A stretch of DNA of 64,000 bases, from NCBI GenBank assembly GCA_024640765.1, contig JAHEEK010000004.1, positions 248,001 through 312,000 of the forward strand, in the 5' to 3' direction. The position numbers and the translations under genes are program-made. Every line of letters starts with the position of its first letter. Positions within the stretch are counted from its first letter, which is position 1. The stretch comes from Nereida sp024640765. GTDB taxonomy: Bacteria > Pseudomonadota > Alphaproteobacteria > Rhodobacterales > Rhodobacteraceae. The notes beneath the pieces are model-generated. The model searched no databases and had not been told where the DNA came from. It saw only the letters and a list, made by a program, of their open reading frames with translations. This document shows positions 35,411 through 44,458 of this stretch, piece after piece.

Positions 35411-38400
35411 TTAGTCATTTTCACGCTGCGGCGGTGGTCGGCGAAAGATCTCACGAAACATTCCAGGCGTGAATATCGACAATGGCTGGACTTGCACAGA
35501 GGGGTTCGGTGCGTTGCCAGACAAATCGAAATTGAAGCCCAACAGCCCCTCGCCTCTTCTGGTGAAGACCTGACCAATCCCATTCAAAACATAGAGCGGC
35601 GATGCCACGCCCTGCATATCAATTGCACGATCGGAAAAGCGGTAAACACCGTCCATGGACAGCCCAATCGACGGACCTGTTGCTGCGCTAGAATAAAGCG
35701 TGAGCCCTGCAGGTGAGAGCTGAAATGATGCCTCAACATTGCTAAAATAGATGCCGCCCTGCGCCATTTGATCCAGCAATCCAACGACCGAAATCGCGTT
35801 CAACAATCCTGCGAGTGTTGGCGCTTCCAAAATGCGCGTTTTTGTCACCAGCAGCGTGCCGTCATACACCCCGGACCTCGGCGTTGGCTGCAATATCAGA
35901 TCAAGCGCACCGCCTTTAGCGGTCCCTATTAACTTCGCCGCAGCACCGACGCCGCCCGCATCATCACTGCGCAGCCGAATAGCTGTTCCATTGACGACCG
36001 TCACCAAAGTTCCCGTGACTGCAGCGCCGCCATTCACGCGTGCTCTGAAGCTTCCATTAAGTCCCCCACGGGGAGCTATTTCGCCCCGTAGGTCTGTAAA
36101 CGAAAGGCTGTCACTCACGATCACTCGGTCAAGGGCAATGTTCATCGCGCCACCACTCGCCCCTTCCACACCACCGCTTTCAACAGCCTGACGAGCACGG
36201 CGTAAATCCAGCCTTCCTCCTGTCACATTAACCTTTGGAGGCTGGCCAACACCTTGCCCGACAAGCTCAACTGCGCCTACGAACCAATCACCTACCTGAA
36301 CACTTGAAAACGATGCCACCGAAAGTGCGCCACTTTTATCAAGTGTGATCTGCCCTGCTGCACGAAGTCCGCTACCGGACAACTCAAACCGGTCCACAAT
36401 TGCGGGAGTGTCTGCTGTTCCAAGCCTGCCATCAACGACCAAGCTGCCCGTTGAAGCTGCGCCTTTTTGCCAGCCCAATTCAGGAATAGCGAGGTTCGCC
36501 CCACGCAAATCGGAGCGCAGCATAAAGCTGCCCCCGTTTTCGTCTAACGCCACTTCAATATCTGCTTTAGTAGCCCCAACAAAAAGCCCATCAGGCAGTA
36601 CAATCCCGAACTCCGCCAACGCGTCGCCCGTAAGATCAATGACAGCACGCAAAATTGGTTGGGAAGCGACTACACCGTCTTGTGGCCGCCCAATGGGTTG
36701 CTGCCAAACTCCACCGAAGTTTACACCATCAAGCTTAGCCTGCCCTTTTATTTCAGTACTCTGTGGGGAGACTTTAATGTTTAATTGATCTGCAGAAAGA
36801 CGACGCCCCGCAACAAGAGTATCACTGGTAACACTAGTCAGGAGACCCTCAGCATCAAAGGTGATCGGGTCGCTGCTGCGGTCTTTTACAAGCGGGACGT
36901 CGAGCCTGACATCTACGTCTGCGCGCCCATCCGCAAATGTGACAGGCAAAGCGCCATCCTTCAATATCTCCAGCGGTTTTTGGTTTAATAAGGCCAGCCC
37001 TGCAGTTATTGAACTGTCTGATTTCAGGTCCAGCGAAAGCAAAGCCCTGCCGTCTTTCGGACCGACCCACAAGGTAGAGCCACCCGCATTAATGGCCCCG
37101 CCTTGGGGCGCCAAAACGGCACCACTGCTAAGCGCTAATGCAAACGCAGCACCTTCAAAACTCGCCACACCGACACCATTCTTGATCGGCTCCATCGGCC
37201 GCAGATAGTGAACAGTAGAATCTGAAAAATCAAAGCCGCCTTGCACAATCGGCTTTTGGTTTGGCAAAATTCGAACTGCCGCGCGGCCATTTTCAAGCGT
37301 GCCCCCATCAAGATTGTTAACCAACCAATCGCGGGTAGGTCGAAAGGCCGTCAATGGCCAAAGGCTAAAGGCCGTAGCAACATCCGTTCGGTCCCCTTCT
37401 AGGTTAAGCGTGACAGACCAACCATCCATGTTTGATGCAACACGCCCATCACTTCGCACCATTGGTGCCACAGCGGCATTATTACCCAGTGGTTGTGGCC
37501 TGCCGTAAAGTTGCCCAATATCAACTGCAAACGGATCAATTTCCATACGGAAATCAATACCCGCGTCTCGAATTTCAATCGGCGCATCAAACGCGTCAGG
37601 CGGATCAACTAGCAATTTAGAGAATGCAAATTGTCCCAGAAGCGTTTCGGGCACACCATTAGTTTGATCCCGCAAATACGCTGTTCCAGAAGCGACGGCC
37701 GTGACCAAATCACTAGCAACGCGCACCTCATCAAACGTCAGCTTTTCAGCAGCGGCATCATACTGAAAATACGCCCGCGCTGAGTTGAAGGGCAAAGGTT
37801 CCCTACCCGCCACAGGCGCCAGCGCCCCTGCACCCAAATCAAGTGTGCCAAACACATCCGCAGCCTCGCCTTTTGACGTAATTGCGAAGCGAAGCGCACC
37901 TGAAATTGGCGCGTCAAAAACACCGATCCACGCGAGGCTTGGCACCTGTCCCGCAACAAGGCTGGCCCGCGCGTCAGTCAAGCTCAACCCGACAGTGCCA
38001 AGTGGCAAAGGTGCCTCTGTTTCCGCCTCAGTAACGCGCCTTGGCACATCATATGTGGCAGTAAGCGTGGTGACGTCCGCCCCCCCTGTCAGCACCGCGG
38101 CATCCGCACGCATTCGAACACCTGTCCGATCTTGCTCAAGCAGGACGCGTGCCCCATCCACGGTCAGTACTTGGCCGCTGATCCCGTCCTCATATCGAAC
38201 ACTCAGGGAAGTCGCCTCAATCGCATCAAGCGTCGTCAGCCCCGACTGTTCAAACACAGTCGTAAGATCAAGCATAAGGCCACCGAAAGAGGCATCCGAG
38301 ACACTTTGCGAACCAAAATCAAGGTTAAAGCGACCGTCGAGGTTACGGCTGACCCGTGCGCGCAAACCGCTTACCTCAAGACGTTTCGCCGCTAGCTTCC

Positions 38401-38779
38401 CCCGCGCTAAAGCCCGCCGCAAAAGATCAATACGAACATCCGCTAACACAGCAAGGCGCTCACCGTCCTCTGATGTAAGCTCCATGTCTTGAAGCGTTAT
38501 GTGCGTATGCAACTGCCGATCAAGTGTCACTTGAAGACCACGTACAGCGACGTTCGCGCGCGGTAATATCTCGGACAATTGGGCCTCGACGTCCTGGCGA
38601 ACCCAATCAGGCGCAGTAATTGCGCGGTCCAGATTGGCCCCAACCGCGATCCCCAAACCCACGACGAATAAGAACGATATCGCGGCAATACCACGCAAAA
38701 TTCCCAAGAACGGACCACGCCGCTTGGACGCACCAACGGCGGCAGTGTCGGTCAAATCGGGATCGGAAGGAGTGTTCAT
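35411..38779 (-). CDS. Large AsmA/YhdP-like envelope protein (DUF3971)
   Basis: The 1,122-residue protein has an N-terminal cytoplasmic tail, one membrane helix (about residues 24-47), and then a very long beta-rich periplasmic domain. The AsmA-like N-terminal module (VDIRIDLLRRALARGKLAAKRLEVSGLRARV-like) and the C-terminal block ending near YVLNGIGQVFTRRGEGLLGFNFDLSG match the DUF3971/YhdP-TamB bridge family, thought to help lipids cross to the outer membrane. I chose ATG 38779; the open frame extends 73 codons further but overlaps the divergent bcp promoter region. The ribosome site is weak. It precedes queA. Confidence 0.8.
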   Translation of the reverse strand: MNTPSDPDLTDTAAVGASKRRGPFLGILRGIAAISFLFVVGLGIAVGANLDRAITAPDWVRQDVEAQLSEILPRANVAVRGLQVTLDRQLHTHITLQDMELTSEDGERLAVLADVRIDLLRRALARGKLAAKRLEVSGLRARVSRNLDGRFNLDFGSQSVSDASFGGLMLDLTTVFEQSGLTTLDAIEATSLSVRYEDGISGQVLTVDGARVLLEQDRTGVRMRADAAVLTGGADVTTLTATYDVPRRVTEAETEAPLPLGTVGLSLTDARASLVAGQVPSLAWIGVFDAPISGALRFAITSKGEAADVFGTLDLGAGALAPVAGREPLPFNSARAYFQYDAAAEKLTFDEVRVASDLVTAVASGTAYLRDQTNGVPETLLGQFAFSKLLVDPPDAFDAPIEIRDAGIDFRMEIDPFAVDIGQLYGRPQPLGNNAAVAPMVRSDGRVASNMDGWSVTLNLEGDRTDVATAFSLWPLTAFRPTRDWLVNNLDGGTLENGRAAVRILPNQKPIVQGGFDFSDSTVHYLRPMEPIKNGVGVASFEGAAFALALSSGAVLAPQGGAINAGGSTLWVGPKDGRALLSLDLKSDSSITAGLALLNQKPLEILKDGALPVTFADGRADVDVRLDVPLVKDRSSDPITFDAEGLLTSVTSDTLVAGRRLSADQLNIKVSPQSTEIKGQAKLDGVNFGGVWQQPIGRPQDGVVASQPILRAVIDLTGDALAEFGIVLPDGLFVGATKADIEVALDENGGSFMLRSDLRGANLAIPELGWQKGAASTGSLVVDGRLGTADTPAIVDRFELSGSGLRAAGQITLDKSGALSVASFSSVQVGDWFVGAVELVGQGVGQPPKVNVTGGRLDLRRARQAVESGGVEGASGGAMNIALDRVIVSDSLSFTDLRGEIAPRGGLNGSFRARVNGGAAVTGTLVTVVNGTAIRLRSDDAGGVGAAAKLIGTAKGGALDLILQPTPRSGVYDGTLLVTKTRILEAPTLAGLLNAISVVGLLDQMAQGGIYFSNVEASFQLSPAGLTLYSSAATGPSIGLSMDGVYRFSDRAIDMQGVASPLYVLNGIGQVFTRRGEGLLGFNFDLSGNAPNPSVQVQPLSIFTPGMFREIFRRPPPQREND

Positions 38780-38926
38780 ATTGAAAAGACGGCCGCTGCG
38801 CTGTGACGTGGTCTTTATATTCGCCGCTGATGACCTAAAATAAAAGACCAGAAACGCATCGCACGCGGCTAAGCGGTATCCGTAGCGTCCGTGCCCGCGA
38901 ATACAAACAAACACAGGACCGAAATC

Positions 38927-39409
38927 ATGACACAAAAAGAACTCAACATCGGCGACACCGCACCTGCTTTCACCCTGCCCCGCGATGGCGGTGAGCAAGT
39001 ATCTTTAGCTGATTATGCGGGCCAAGCTGTCGTGCTCTATTTTTATCCGCGCGATGACACGCCGGGGTGTACAAAAGAAGCGATTGGCTTCACCGAAATG
39101 GCCGATGAGTTTACAGCCGCGAACACGGTGGTCATCGGAGCATCAAAGGATAGCGTGAAAAAGCATGACAAGTTTCGCGAAAAGCACAGCCTTGGCGTTG
39201 TGTTGGTATCTGACGAAGAAAGCGATTTGTGTGAGACATATGGCGTTTGGGTCGAAAAAAGCATGTACGGCAAAACCTACATGGCGATTGAACGTGCAAC
39301 ATTTTTGATTGGGCCCAATGGGAAAATCGCGCAAATCTGGCGGAAAGTGAAAGTGCCGGGACACGTCGAAGCAGTGCTTGAGGCCGCGCGCGCCCTAGAC
39401 GCCGCATAG
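38927..39409 (+). CDS. bcp: Thioredoxin-dependent peroxiredoxin, BCP type
   Basis: Reduces hydroperoxides in the cytoplasm. The 160-residue protein has the peroxidatic Cys48 in TPGCTKEA. The C+5 position, which is Cys in E. coli BCP, is Ile here, so the only other cysteine is Cys102 (SDLCETYG) and the resolving mechanism may differ. Tryptophan and arginine of the active site are in place. I chose ATG 38927, nine bases after AGGA. It is followed by the ferritin-like DUF455 gene on the same strand. Confidence 0.95.
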   Translation: MTQKELNIGDTAPAFTLPRDGGEQVSLADYAGQAVVLYFYPRDDTPGCTKEAIGFTEMADEFTAANTVVIGASKDSVKKHDKFREKHSLGVVLVSDEESDLCETYGVWVEKSMYGKTYMAIERATFLIGPNGKIAQIWRKVKVPGHVEAVLEAARALDAA

Positions 39410-39450
39410 CCCTCACGCTAAACGGCCAAAACCACATAAATGGAGCGCCC

Positions 39451-40272
39451 ATGATCCCTCTCACGCAAATGGCGACAGATGTTTTGCAAACAGCAGATGG
39501 CGCGGAAAAAACGGCCCTGTCCCGCAAGTACGCGGCGGAGTGGTTTGCCTCACGCGAAGCGGGCGCTCCCATTGAAATTGGCACAGAGACACCACCTTTG
39601 CGCCCCGCGCGCCCACAAAAACCCGCTCTGCTTGATCCGCGTGATGTGCCCCGCCGCAAACCTGGCACACCCGAAGGCCGCGTGGCCATGTTGCACGCCG
39701 TTGCCCACATCGAGCTTAACGCCGTTGATCTACACTGGGATATCATTGCGCGTTTTGGTGGACGGGTCGATTTCCCAATAGGTTTTTACGATGATTGGGT
39801 GAAATCTGCCGATGAGGAGAGCAAACATTTCGGTCTCATGAGTGATTGTTTGGCCAATTACGGCGCGCACTACGGAAGTCTTAATGCGCACGCCGGTATG
39901 TGGTCCGCCGCCGAAGATACAGCTGATGACATTCTGGGCCGCCTCGCCGTGGTTCCGATGGTGCTTGAGGCGCGCGGTCTCGACGTCACACCTGGTATGA
40001 TCAAACTGTTCAAACAGGCAAAAGACACCGCCGCCGTTGAAGCGATGGAAGTCATCTACGCCGAAGAAGTGCATCACGTCAGCTACGGCTCCAAATGGTT
40101 TCACTTTCTGTGTGGTCGCCAAAACCTTGATCCGACGCCAACATTTCACGGCCTTGTGCGCAAATACTTTCACAGCGCGTTAAAGCCCCCCTTCAACGAA
40201 GAGAAGCGTGCAGAGGCAGGTATTCCACCGGATTTTTACTGGCCGCTCAGCGAAAGTGCTGCAGTGCGCTAA
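39451..40272 (+). CDS. DUF455 ferritin-like protein
   Basis: The 273-residue protein is helical. It has the Glu/His pairs of a four-helix di-metal site: HIELNAVDLHWD, DEESKHFGL, LEARGLD and AEEVHHVSYGSKWF. The family is of uncertain function; a metal-dependent oxidase or RNA-modifying role has been suggested for related proteins. It starts 41 bases after bcp, so the two may be co-transcribed. Confidence 0.85.
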   Translation: MIPLTQMATDVLQTADGAEKTALSRKYAAEWFASREAGAPIEIGTETPPLRPARPQKPALLDPRDVPRRKPGTPEGRVAMLHAVAHIELNAVDLHWDIIARFGGRVDFPIGFYDDWVKSADEESKHFGLMSDCLANYGAHYGSLNAHAGMWSAAEDTADDILGRLAVVPMVLEARGLDVTPGMIKLFKQAKDTAAVEAMEVIYAEEVHHVSYGSKWFHFLCGRQNLDPTPTFHGLVRKYFHSALKPPFNEEKRAEAGIPPDFYWPLSESAAVR

Positions 40273-40463
40273 GTATCTGTATGCTGACTAAAGTATTCGG
40301 CAAGAACCCGCCAGTTTTGAGCCGCCCCAACCCCACGCACCTTCGACCGAGACCAAAATTGTTTGCGGTCCATTAACCACCGCCTTAAACCATTGTGAAA
40401 GATGTACTTTGCAGACAGGTCGCAGAGCCATCGTGACGTAACAAACAGAAACGGAAAAGTTTT

Positions 40464-41783
40464 TTGGCGCTACCTTTGATGAACCGTTTGAACCACCGCC
40501 TTGAAAACGTCTTCCCAGAGCGGCGGTTGTTTTTGCGTTCAGACAATGAGACCCGCTACATTCTGCTCAAACCCGTGACCCAATTGGTTGGCATCGTAGG
40601 CAGCACTGCCGTTGTCGCTTGGTCGATCATCGCCACCTCAATTTTGATCATGGATAACATCGGCGCTGGCAATTTCCGCGAGCAGGCGAAGCGTGATCAG
40701 GCGTTTTATCTTGAACGGCTGAACGCGCTTGCGGATGAACGAGACACCCGCGCGGCCGAAGCACTTGCCTCTCAAGAACGTTTCAACACCGCGCTGAGCC
40801 AGATTTCTGTGATGCAGACGCAATTGTTGGAAACCCAAGAACGGCGCCGCGAGCTTGAAATTGGGATGGAAGCTTTCCAAAAAACTCTGCGCCGTGTGAG
40901 CGGAGGGCGCGAAGACGCCCGTGAAAAGCTGCAAGAGTTGAACGCGTCCCTTGAGGGCAAAACTGAAACTGGACAGAACCCGCTGAGTGCTGCGCGTGAC
41001 CTCGAAACCACCGTTGATTATTTGGCCGGTGCACTGTCGGAAACCGCAGGCGAGCGGGACACAGTTGTGGCAGACGCGCAGGCCGCGCTGGTTGCCGCCG
41101 ATGAAATGGCCGCAGAGCTTAAAATCCTTGAAGACCGCAACAACGAGATTTTTCGCACCCTAGAAGAAGCGATGACAGTTTCAGTTGAGCCGCTGGACAA
41201 GATGTTCCGCAAGGCAGGCCTGTCGACGGATAATCTTCTCAAACAAGTGCGTCGCGGGTATTCCGGACAAGGTGGCCCCCTCGCCCCTTTGTCCTTTTCG
41301 ACCCGCGGGGAGATTGATCCAAGTACCGAGCGTGCCAACAGCATCATTGGCAAACTCGATGAGCTAAACCTCTATCGAATCGCTGCCCAAAAAGCACCGT
41401 TCACCATGCCCGTGAAGAACAATTACCGCTTCACCTCTGGGTTTGGCCCCCGCTGGGGCCGCATGCATAAGGGCACAGATTTTGCAGCACCGGTCGGCAC
41501 ACCGATCTATGCACCGGCAGACGGTGTAGTAACTTTTGCAGGCTGGTCGTCAGGATATGGACGTTTGGTGAAGATCAAACACGAGTTCGGCATCGAGACC
41601 AGATATGCCCACCAATCCAGAATTCGCGTAAAATTAGGCCAAAGGGTCTCGCGCGGGGACCGGATCGGTGATATTGGAAATTCTGGCCGGTCCACTGGAC
41701 CGCACTTACACTACGAGATCCGCGTTGGCGGGCGTCCCATCAACCCAATGATCTATATCAAGGCTGGTCAAAATGTTTTCTAA
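40464..41783 (+). CDS. M23-family metallopeptidase (peptidoglycan endopeptidase)
   Basis: The 439-residue protein has a membrane helix (about residues 41-63), then a periplasmic coiled coil (about 70-180) and a C-terminal LytM/M23 domain (about 310-430). The zinc-binding motifs are HKGTDFAAP and GPHLHYEIR. It likely cleaves peptide cross-links or activates an amidase. The start is TTG, with an alternative ATG five codons later; the ribosome site GGAAAAG favours the first. The bactofilin start lies inside the last 11 bases. Endopeptidase-bactofilin pairs shape curved cells in other proteobacteria. Confidence 0.9.
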   Translation: MALPLMNRLNHRLENVFPERRLFLRSDNETRYILLKPVTQLVGIVGSTAVVAWSIIATSILIMDNIGAGNFREQAKRDQAFYLERLNALADERDTRAAEALASQERFNTALSQISVMQTQLLETQERRRELEIGMEAFQKTLRRVSGGREDAREKLQELNASLEGKTETGQNPLSAARDLETTVDYLAGALSETAGERDTVVADAQAALVAADEMAAELKILEDRNNEIFRTLEEAMTVSVEPLDKMFRKAGLSTDNLLKQVRRGYSGQGGPLAPLSFSTRGEIDPSTERANSIIGKLDELNLYRIAAQKAPFTMPVKNNYRFTSGFGPRWGRMHKGTDFAAPVGTPIYAPADGVVTFAGWSSGYGRLVKIKHEFGIETRYAHQSRIRVKLGQRVSRGDRIGDIGNSGRSTGPHLHYEIRVGGRPINPMIYIKAGQNVF

Positions 41784-42267
41784 AAGTAAAATCAACGATC
41801 CTGCACCCAAAAGCGATGACACAACTGCGGCCCCAGCTCCTGCGGCAGCCAAAGCGCCAACGCCCGAATTCAAGCCGTCTGCGCCAAAACCCAAAGCGCC
41901 TGCATCGCTGATCTCAAGCGACCTGCACGTCAAAGGCAACCTGCGCACCGCTGGCGATATTCAAGTTGAAGGCGAAGTCGAAGGCGACATCCGCGCCCAT
42001 TTGCTGACCATCGGCGAGAGTGCAACAATCCGCGGCGAAGTAATTGCTGACGACGTTGTCATCCACGGTCACATCGTAGGGCGCGTACGCGGTCTAAAAG
42101 TGCGCCTGACATCAACTGCATCCGTTGAGGGTGACATCATCCACAAGACGATCGCAATTGAGAGCGGCGCGCATTTCGAGGGCTCTGTTCAGCGTCAGGA
42201 CGACCCACTGGCAGCCGGTGCTAAATCAGCGCCCGCGCCAAAGCCTGCGCCGACCAAACCTGAATAA
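41773..42267 (+). CDS. Bactofilin
   Basis: The 164-residue polymer-forming cytoskeletal protein has a Pro/Ala-rich N-terminal tail (residues 1-50) and then the bactofilin beta-helix (LISSDLHVKGNLRTAGDIQVEGEVEGDIRAHLLTIG...). The short repeated hydrophobic pattern is typical. It overlaps the M23 gene by 11 bases, so translation is probably coupled, and a strong terminator follows. Confidence 0.93.
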   Translation: MFSKSKINDPAPKSDDTTAAPAPAAAKAPTPEFKPSAPKPKAPASLISSDLHVKGNLRTAGDIQVEGEVEGDIRAHLLTIGESATIRGEVIADDVVIHGHIVGRVRGLKVRLTSTASVEGDIIHKTIAIESGAHFEGSVQRQDDPLAAGAKSAPAPKPAPTKPE

Positions 42268-42289
42268 CAGACGAAGACATACAGTTTCA

Positions 42290-42317
42290 AAAGGCGTCCT
42301 TCGGGACGCCTTTTTCT
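42290..42317 (+). terminator. Rho-independent terminator after bactofilin
   Basis: Ten-base stem AAAGGCGTCC / GGACGCCTTT around the very stable TTCG tetraloop, then five T. Confidence 0.93.
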
Positions 42318-42393
42318 TATTATCCTTCACCGAAAGTCAGCCGGACTTTTGTGGGCGGGCATGATCCGAAATTTGTTGGATTTTATACAGGTG

Positions 42394-43110
42394 CTACGTG
42401 GCGTGCCCAAAAAGTGGCAACACAATAAACATTCCCAGAAATGCGGGAATAATAGCCGCAATTGTGGCAAGACCAATCACCGCCCCCCAGATCATATAGG
42501 GCATGGGATACGCCATCACCTGAGTAATCGATGCAAGGCCCGCTGTCATAAAATCAACGTCGCGATCAATAAGCATCGGCAATCCGAAAAGCGTCATTGA
42601 GAAAATCAGCGTTGAAAAGACAGCGCAAACGCCTGTGCCGAGTGCCAGCATGGTAAGGCCGTTGGCGCTTCGAAACACCTCTGCACTGGACGAAGTATTG
42701 ACCATCGGCTGTAGGCCTAAAAACAGCGCAAAAAGCATATGTCCAAGGAAAAACCAAAACAGCAGCATCACCACAATGATCACCGCAAGCCACGGTACTT
42801 GTCCGTTTTTAAGCGCCCAGATAGACCACAAAATTCCCCGCATTGTGCTGGGCCGCCCACGATGATGTTGCCAACTAATCAGATAAAACCCAAGTGCCGC
42901 AAGTGAGCCAACCATTGGAAATCCCATAACCGCAAGCACCAACCAATAGCTGTGCCCCGAAGCATATGTCAGCGTCGCAATTGCAAGGCCGATGATTACA
43001 AAGGCACCCGCAAACACCAGCGCAAACGCTGGGTAGCGCACCATATCAACCGCCGCTTCCCGAAGCGCACGCATAAAATCACTGCACTTAGGGGCACGAA
43101 ATTTTGTCAC
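42394..43110 (-). CDS. DUF2189 membrane protein, truncated by a TAG
   Basis: The 238-residue protein has about five to six membrane helices and the family pattern (PMVGSLAALGFYLISWQHH; LPMLIDRDVDFMTAG). It ends PLFGHAT at TAG (42394-42396). The frame continues as HLYKIQQISDHARPQKSG to TGA at 42337-42339. In DUF2189 proteins the conserved end is GHATWHLYR, so TAG replaces the Trp codon TGG by one change. The loss is the Trp and 18 further residues at the cytoplasmic tail. It may still be functional. The function of the family is unknown. Confidence 0.8.
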   Translation of the reverse strand: MTKFRAPKCSDFMRALREAAVDMVRYPAFALVFAGAFVIIGLAIATLTYASGHSYWLVLAVMGFPMVGSLAALGFYLISWQHHRGRPSTMRGILWSIWALKNGQVPWLAVIIVVMLLFWFFLGHMLFALFLGLQPMVNTSSSAEVFRSANGLTMLALGTGVCAVFSTLIFSMTLFGLPMLIDRDVDFMTAGLASITQVMAYPMPYMIWGAVIGLATIAAIIPAFLGMFIVLPLFGHAT

Positions 43111-43227
43111 GCCATGCGGTCTATTTTTCAGTTAGTCATCCATAAGACGAGCGTAGCGCACAGCGGATCAAGCGGTCAATCTTTGCTGCAGATCAGTGCC
43201 TATTGGCCAGCTAAATGCAGGGCTACC

Positions 43228-44355
43228 TTAGTCTTCCGCGTTGGCTTCTGCGCGCGATTTACCCGAAACATTCATCGCCAGCGTCGCCCCCATCAAGCCA
43301 TCAAGATCACCGTCGAGAACGCCTTTGGTATCGGATGTCTCAAAACTGGTGCGCAGGTCTTTCACCATCTGGTAAGGTTGCAGCACATACGAGCGGATTT
43401 GGTTGCCCCACCCAGCATCGCCTTTGTTTTCATGCGCTTCATTGATGGCCGCATTACGGCGATCCAATTCCATTTGATACAAGCGCGATTTCAACGCCTT
43501 CATCGCAATATCGCGGTTCTGGTGTTGGGATTTCTCAGAACTGGTCACGACAATGCCTGTTGGGTTGTGTGTAATCCGGACGGCCGAGTCAGTCGTGTTC
43601 ACGTGCTGTCCGCCCGCACCAGATGAACGATACGTATCAATCCGGATATCAGCGGGGTTTACCTCAATGTCGATGTTGTCATCCACAACCGGATAGACCC
43701 AGACAGACGTGAAGGACGTGTGCCGCTTGGCGGCGCTATCAAACGGGCTAATGCGCACCAGACGGTGCACGCCGCTCTCGGATTTCAACCAGCCATAGGC
43801 GTTCGGACCGCTGATCTTGTAAGCCGCAGATTTGATACCCGCTTCGTCACCTGCCGATTCCGATTGTAGCTCAACTTTATAGCCCTTCTTTTCGGCCCAA
43901 CGGACATACATCCGCGCCAGCATGCTTGCCCAATCACACGACTCTGTTCCGCCGGCACCGGCGTTAATTTCAAGGAAGGTATCGTTGCCGTCGGCCTCGC
44001 CGTTCAGCAATGCCTCAAGCTCCTTCGCAGCGGCCGTCTCTTTCAGGTCGCGCAGGGCTTGCTCGGCTTCCGCCACCACATCCGCGTCCTCTTCCATTTC
44101 GCCCAATTCGATCAACTCAATGTTATCTGCCAAGGCTTGGGTCAGGTTTTGCTCAACGGTAATGGCATCCACCAGAACCTGTCGCTCGCGCATCAATTTT
44201 TGCGCGTTGTCCGGATCATTCCAAAGATCAGGATCTTCCGTGCGGGCATTGAACTCCTCAAGGCGGTACGGCGCAGTCTCGATATCCATACGCTGGCGAA
44301 CCAACTCAAGGGACTTTTCGATTTCAGTAACGATGTTTTGGATTTCTGCGCGCAT
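43228..44355 (-). CDS. prfB: Peptide chain release factor 2
   Basis: Recognises UGA and UAA stop codons. The 375-residue protein has the codon-recognition tripeptide SPF (in VRISPFDSA), the catalytic GGQ (in SSGAGGQHVNTTDSA), and no frameshift site; the whole gene is a single open frame, unlike E. coli prfB. The start is ATG 44355. It lies downstream of the penicillin-binding protein gene. Confidence 0.96.
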   Translation of the reverse strand: MRAEIQNIVTEIEKSLELVRQRMDIETAPYRLEEFNARTEDPDLWNDPDNAQKLMRERQVLVDAITVEQNLTQALADNIELIELGEMEEDADVVAEAEQALRDLKETAAAKELEALLNGEADGNDTFLEINAGAGGTESCDWASMLARMYVRWAEKKGYKVELQSESAGDEAGIKSAAYKISGPNAYGWLKSESGVHRLVRISPFDSAAKRHTSFTSVWVYPVVDDNIDIEVNPADIRIDTYRSSGAGGQHVNTTDSAVRITHNPTGIVVTSSEKSQHQNRDIAMKALKSRLYQMELDRRNAAINEAHENKGDAGWGNQIRSYVLQPYQMVKDLRTSFETSDTKGVLDGDLDGLMGATLAMNVSGKSRAEANAED

Positions 44356-44458
44356 AGAATTTCAGGCCTTCAACTTGTCTGCCCCTGCTCTAGCCTAGGG
44401 GCGCGCGCCCCACAAGCCGGACCCGCAGAGACGCCGCCTATGAGCAGCAGTCATTTGT

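Noticed and set aside
38780..38998. Upstream extension of the AsmA-like protein
   Set aside because: It overlaps the divergent bcp start region and reads as unrelated sequence before the tail and membrane helix.
43228..44355. Programmed frameshift in prfB
   Set aside because: The gene is a single open frame with no internal TGA or slippery site near codon 25.
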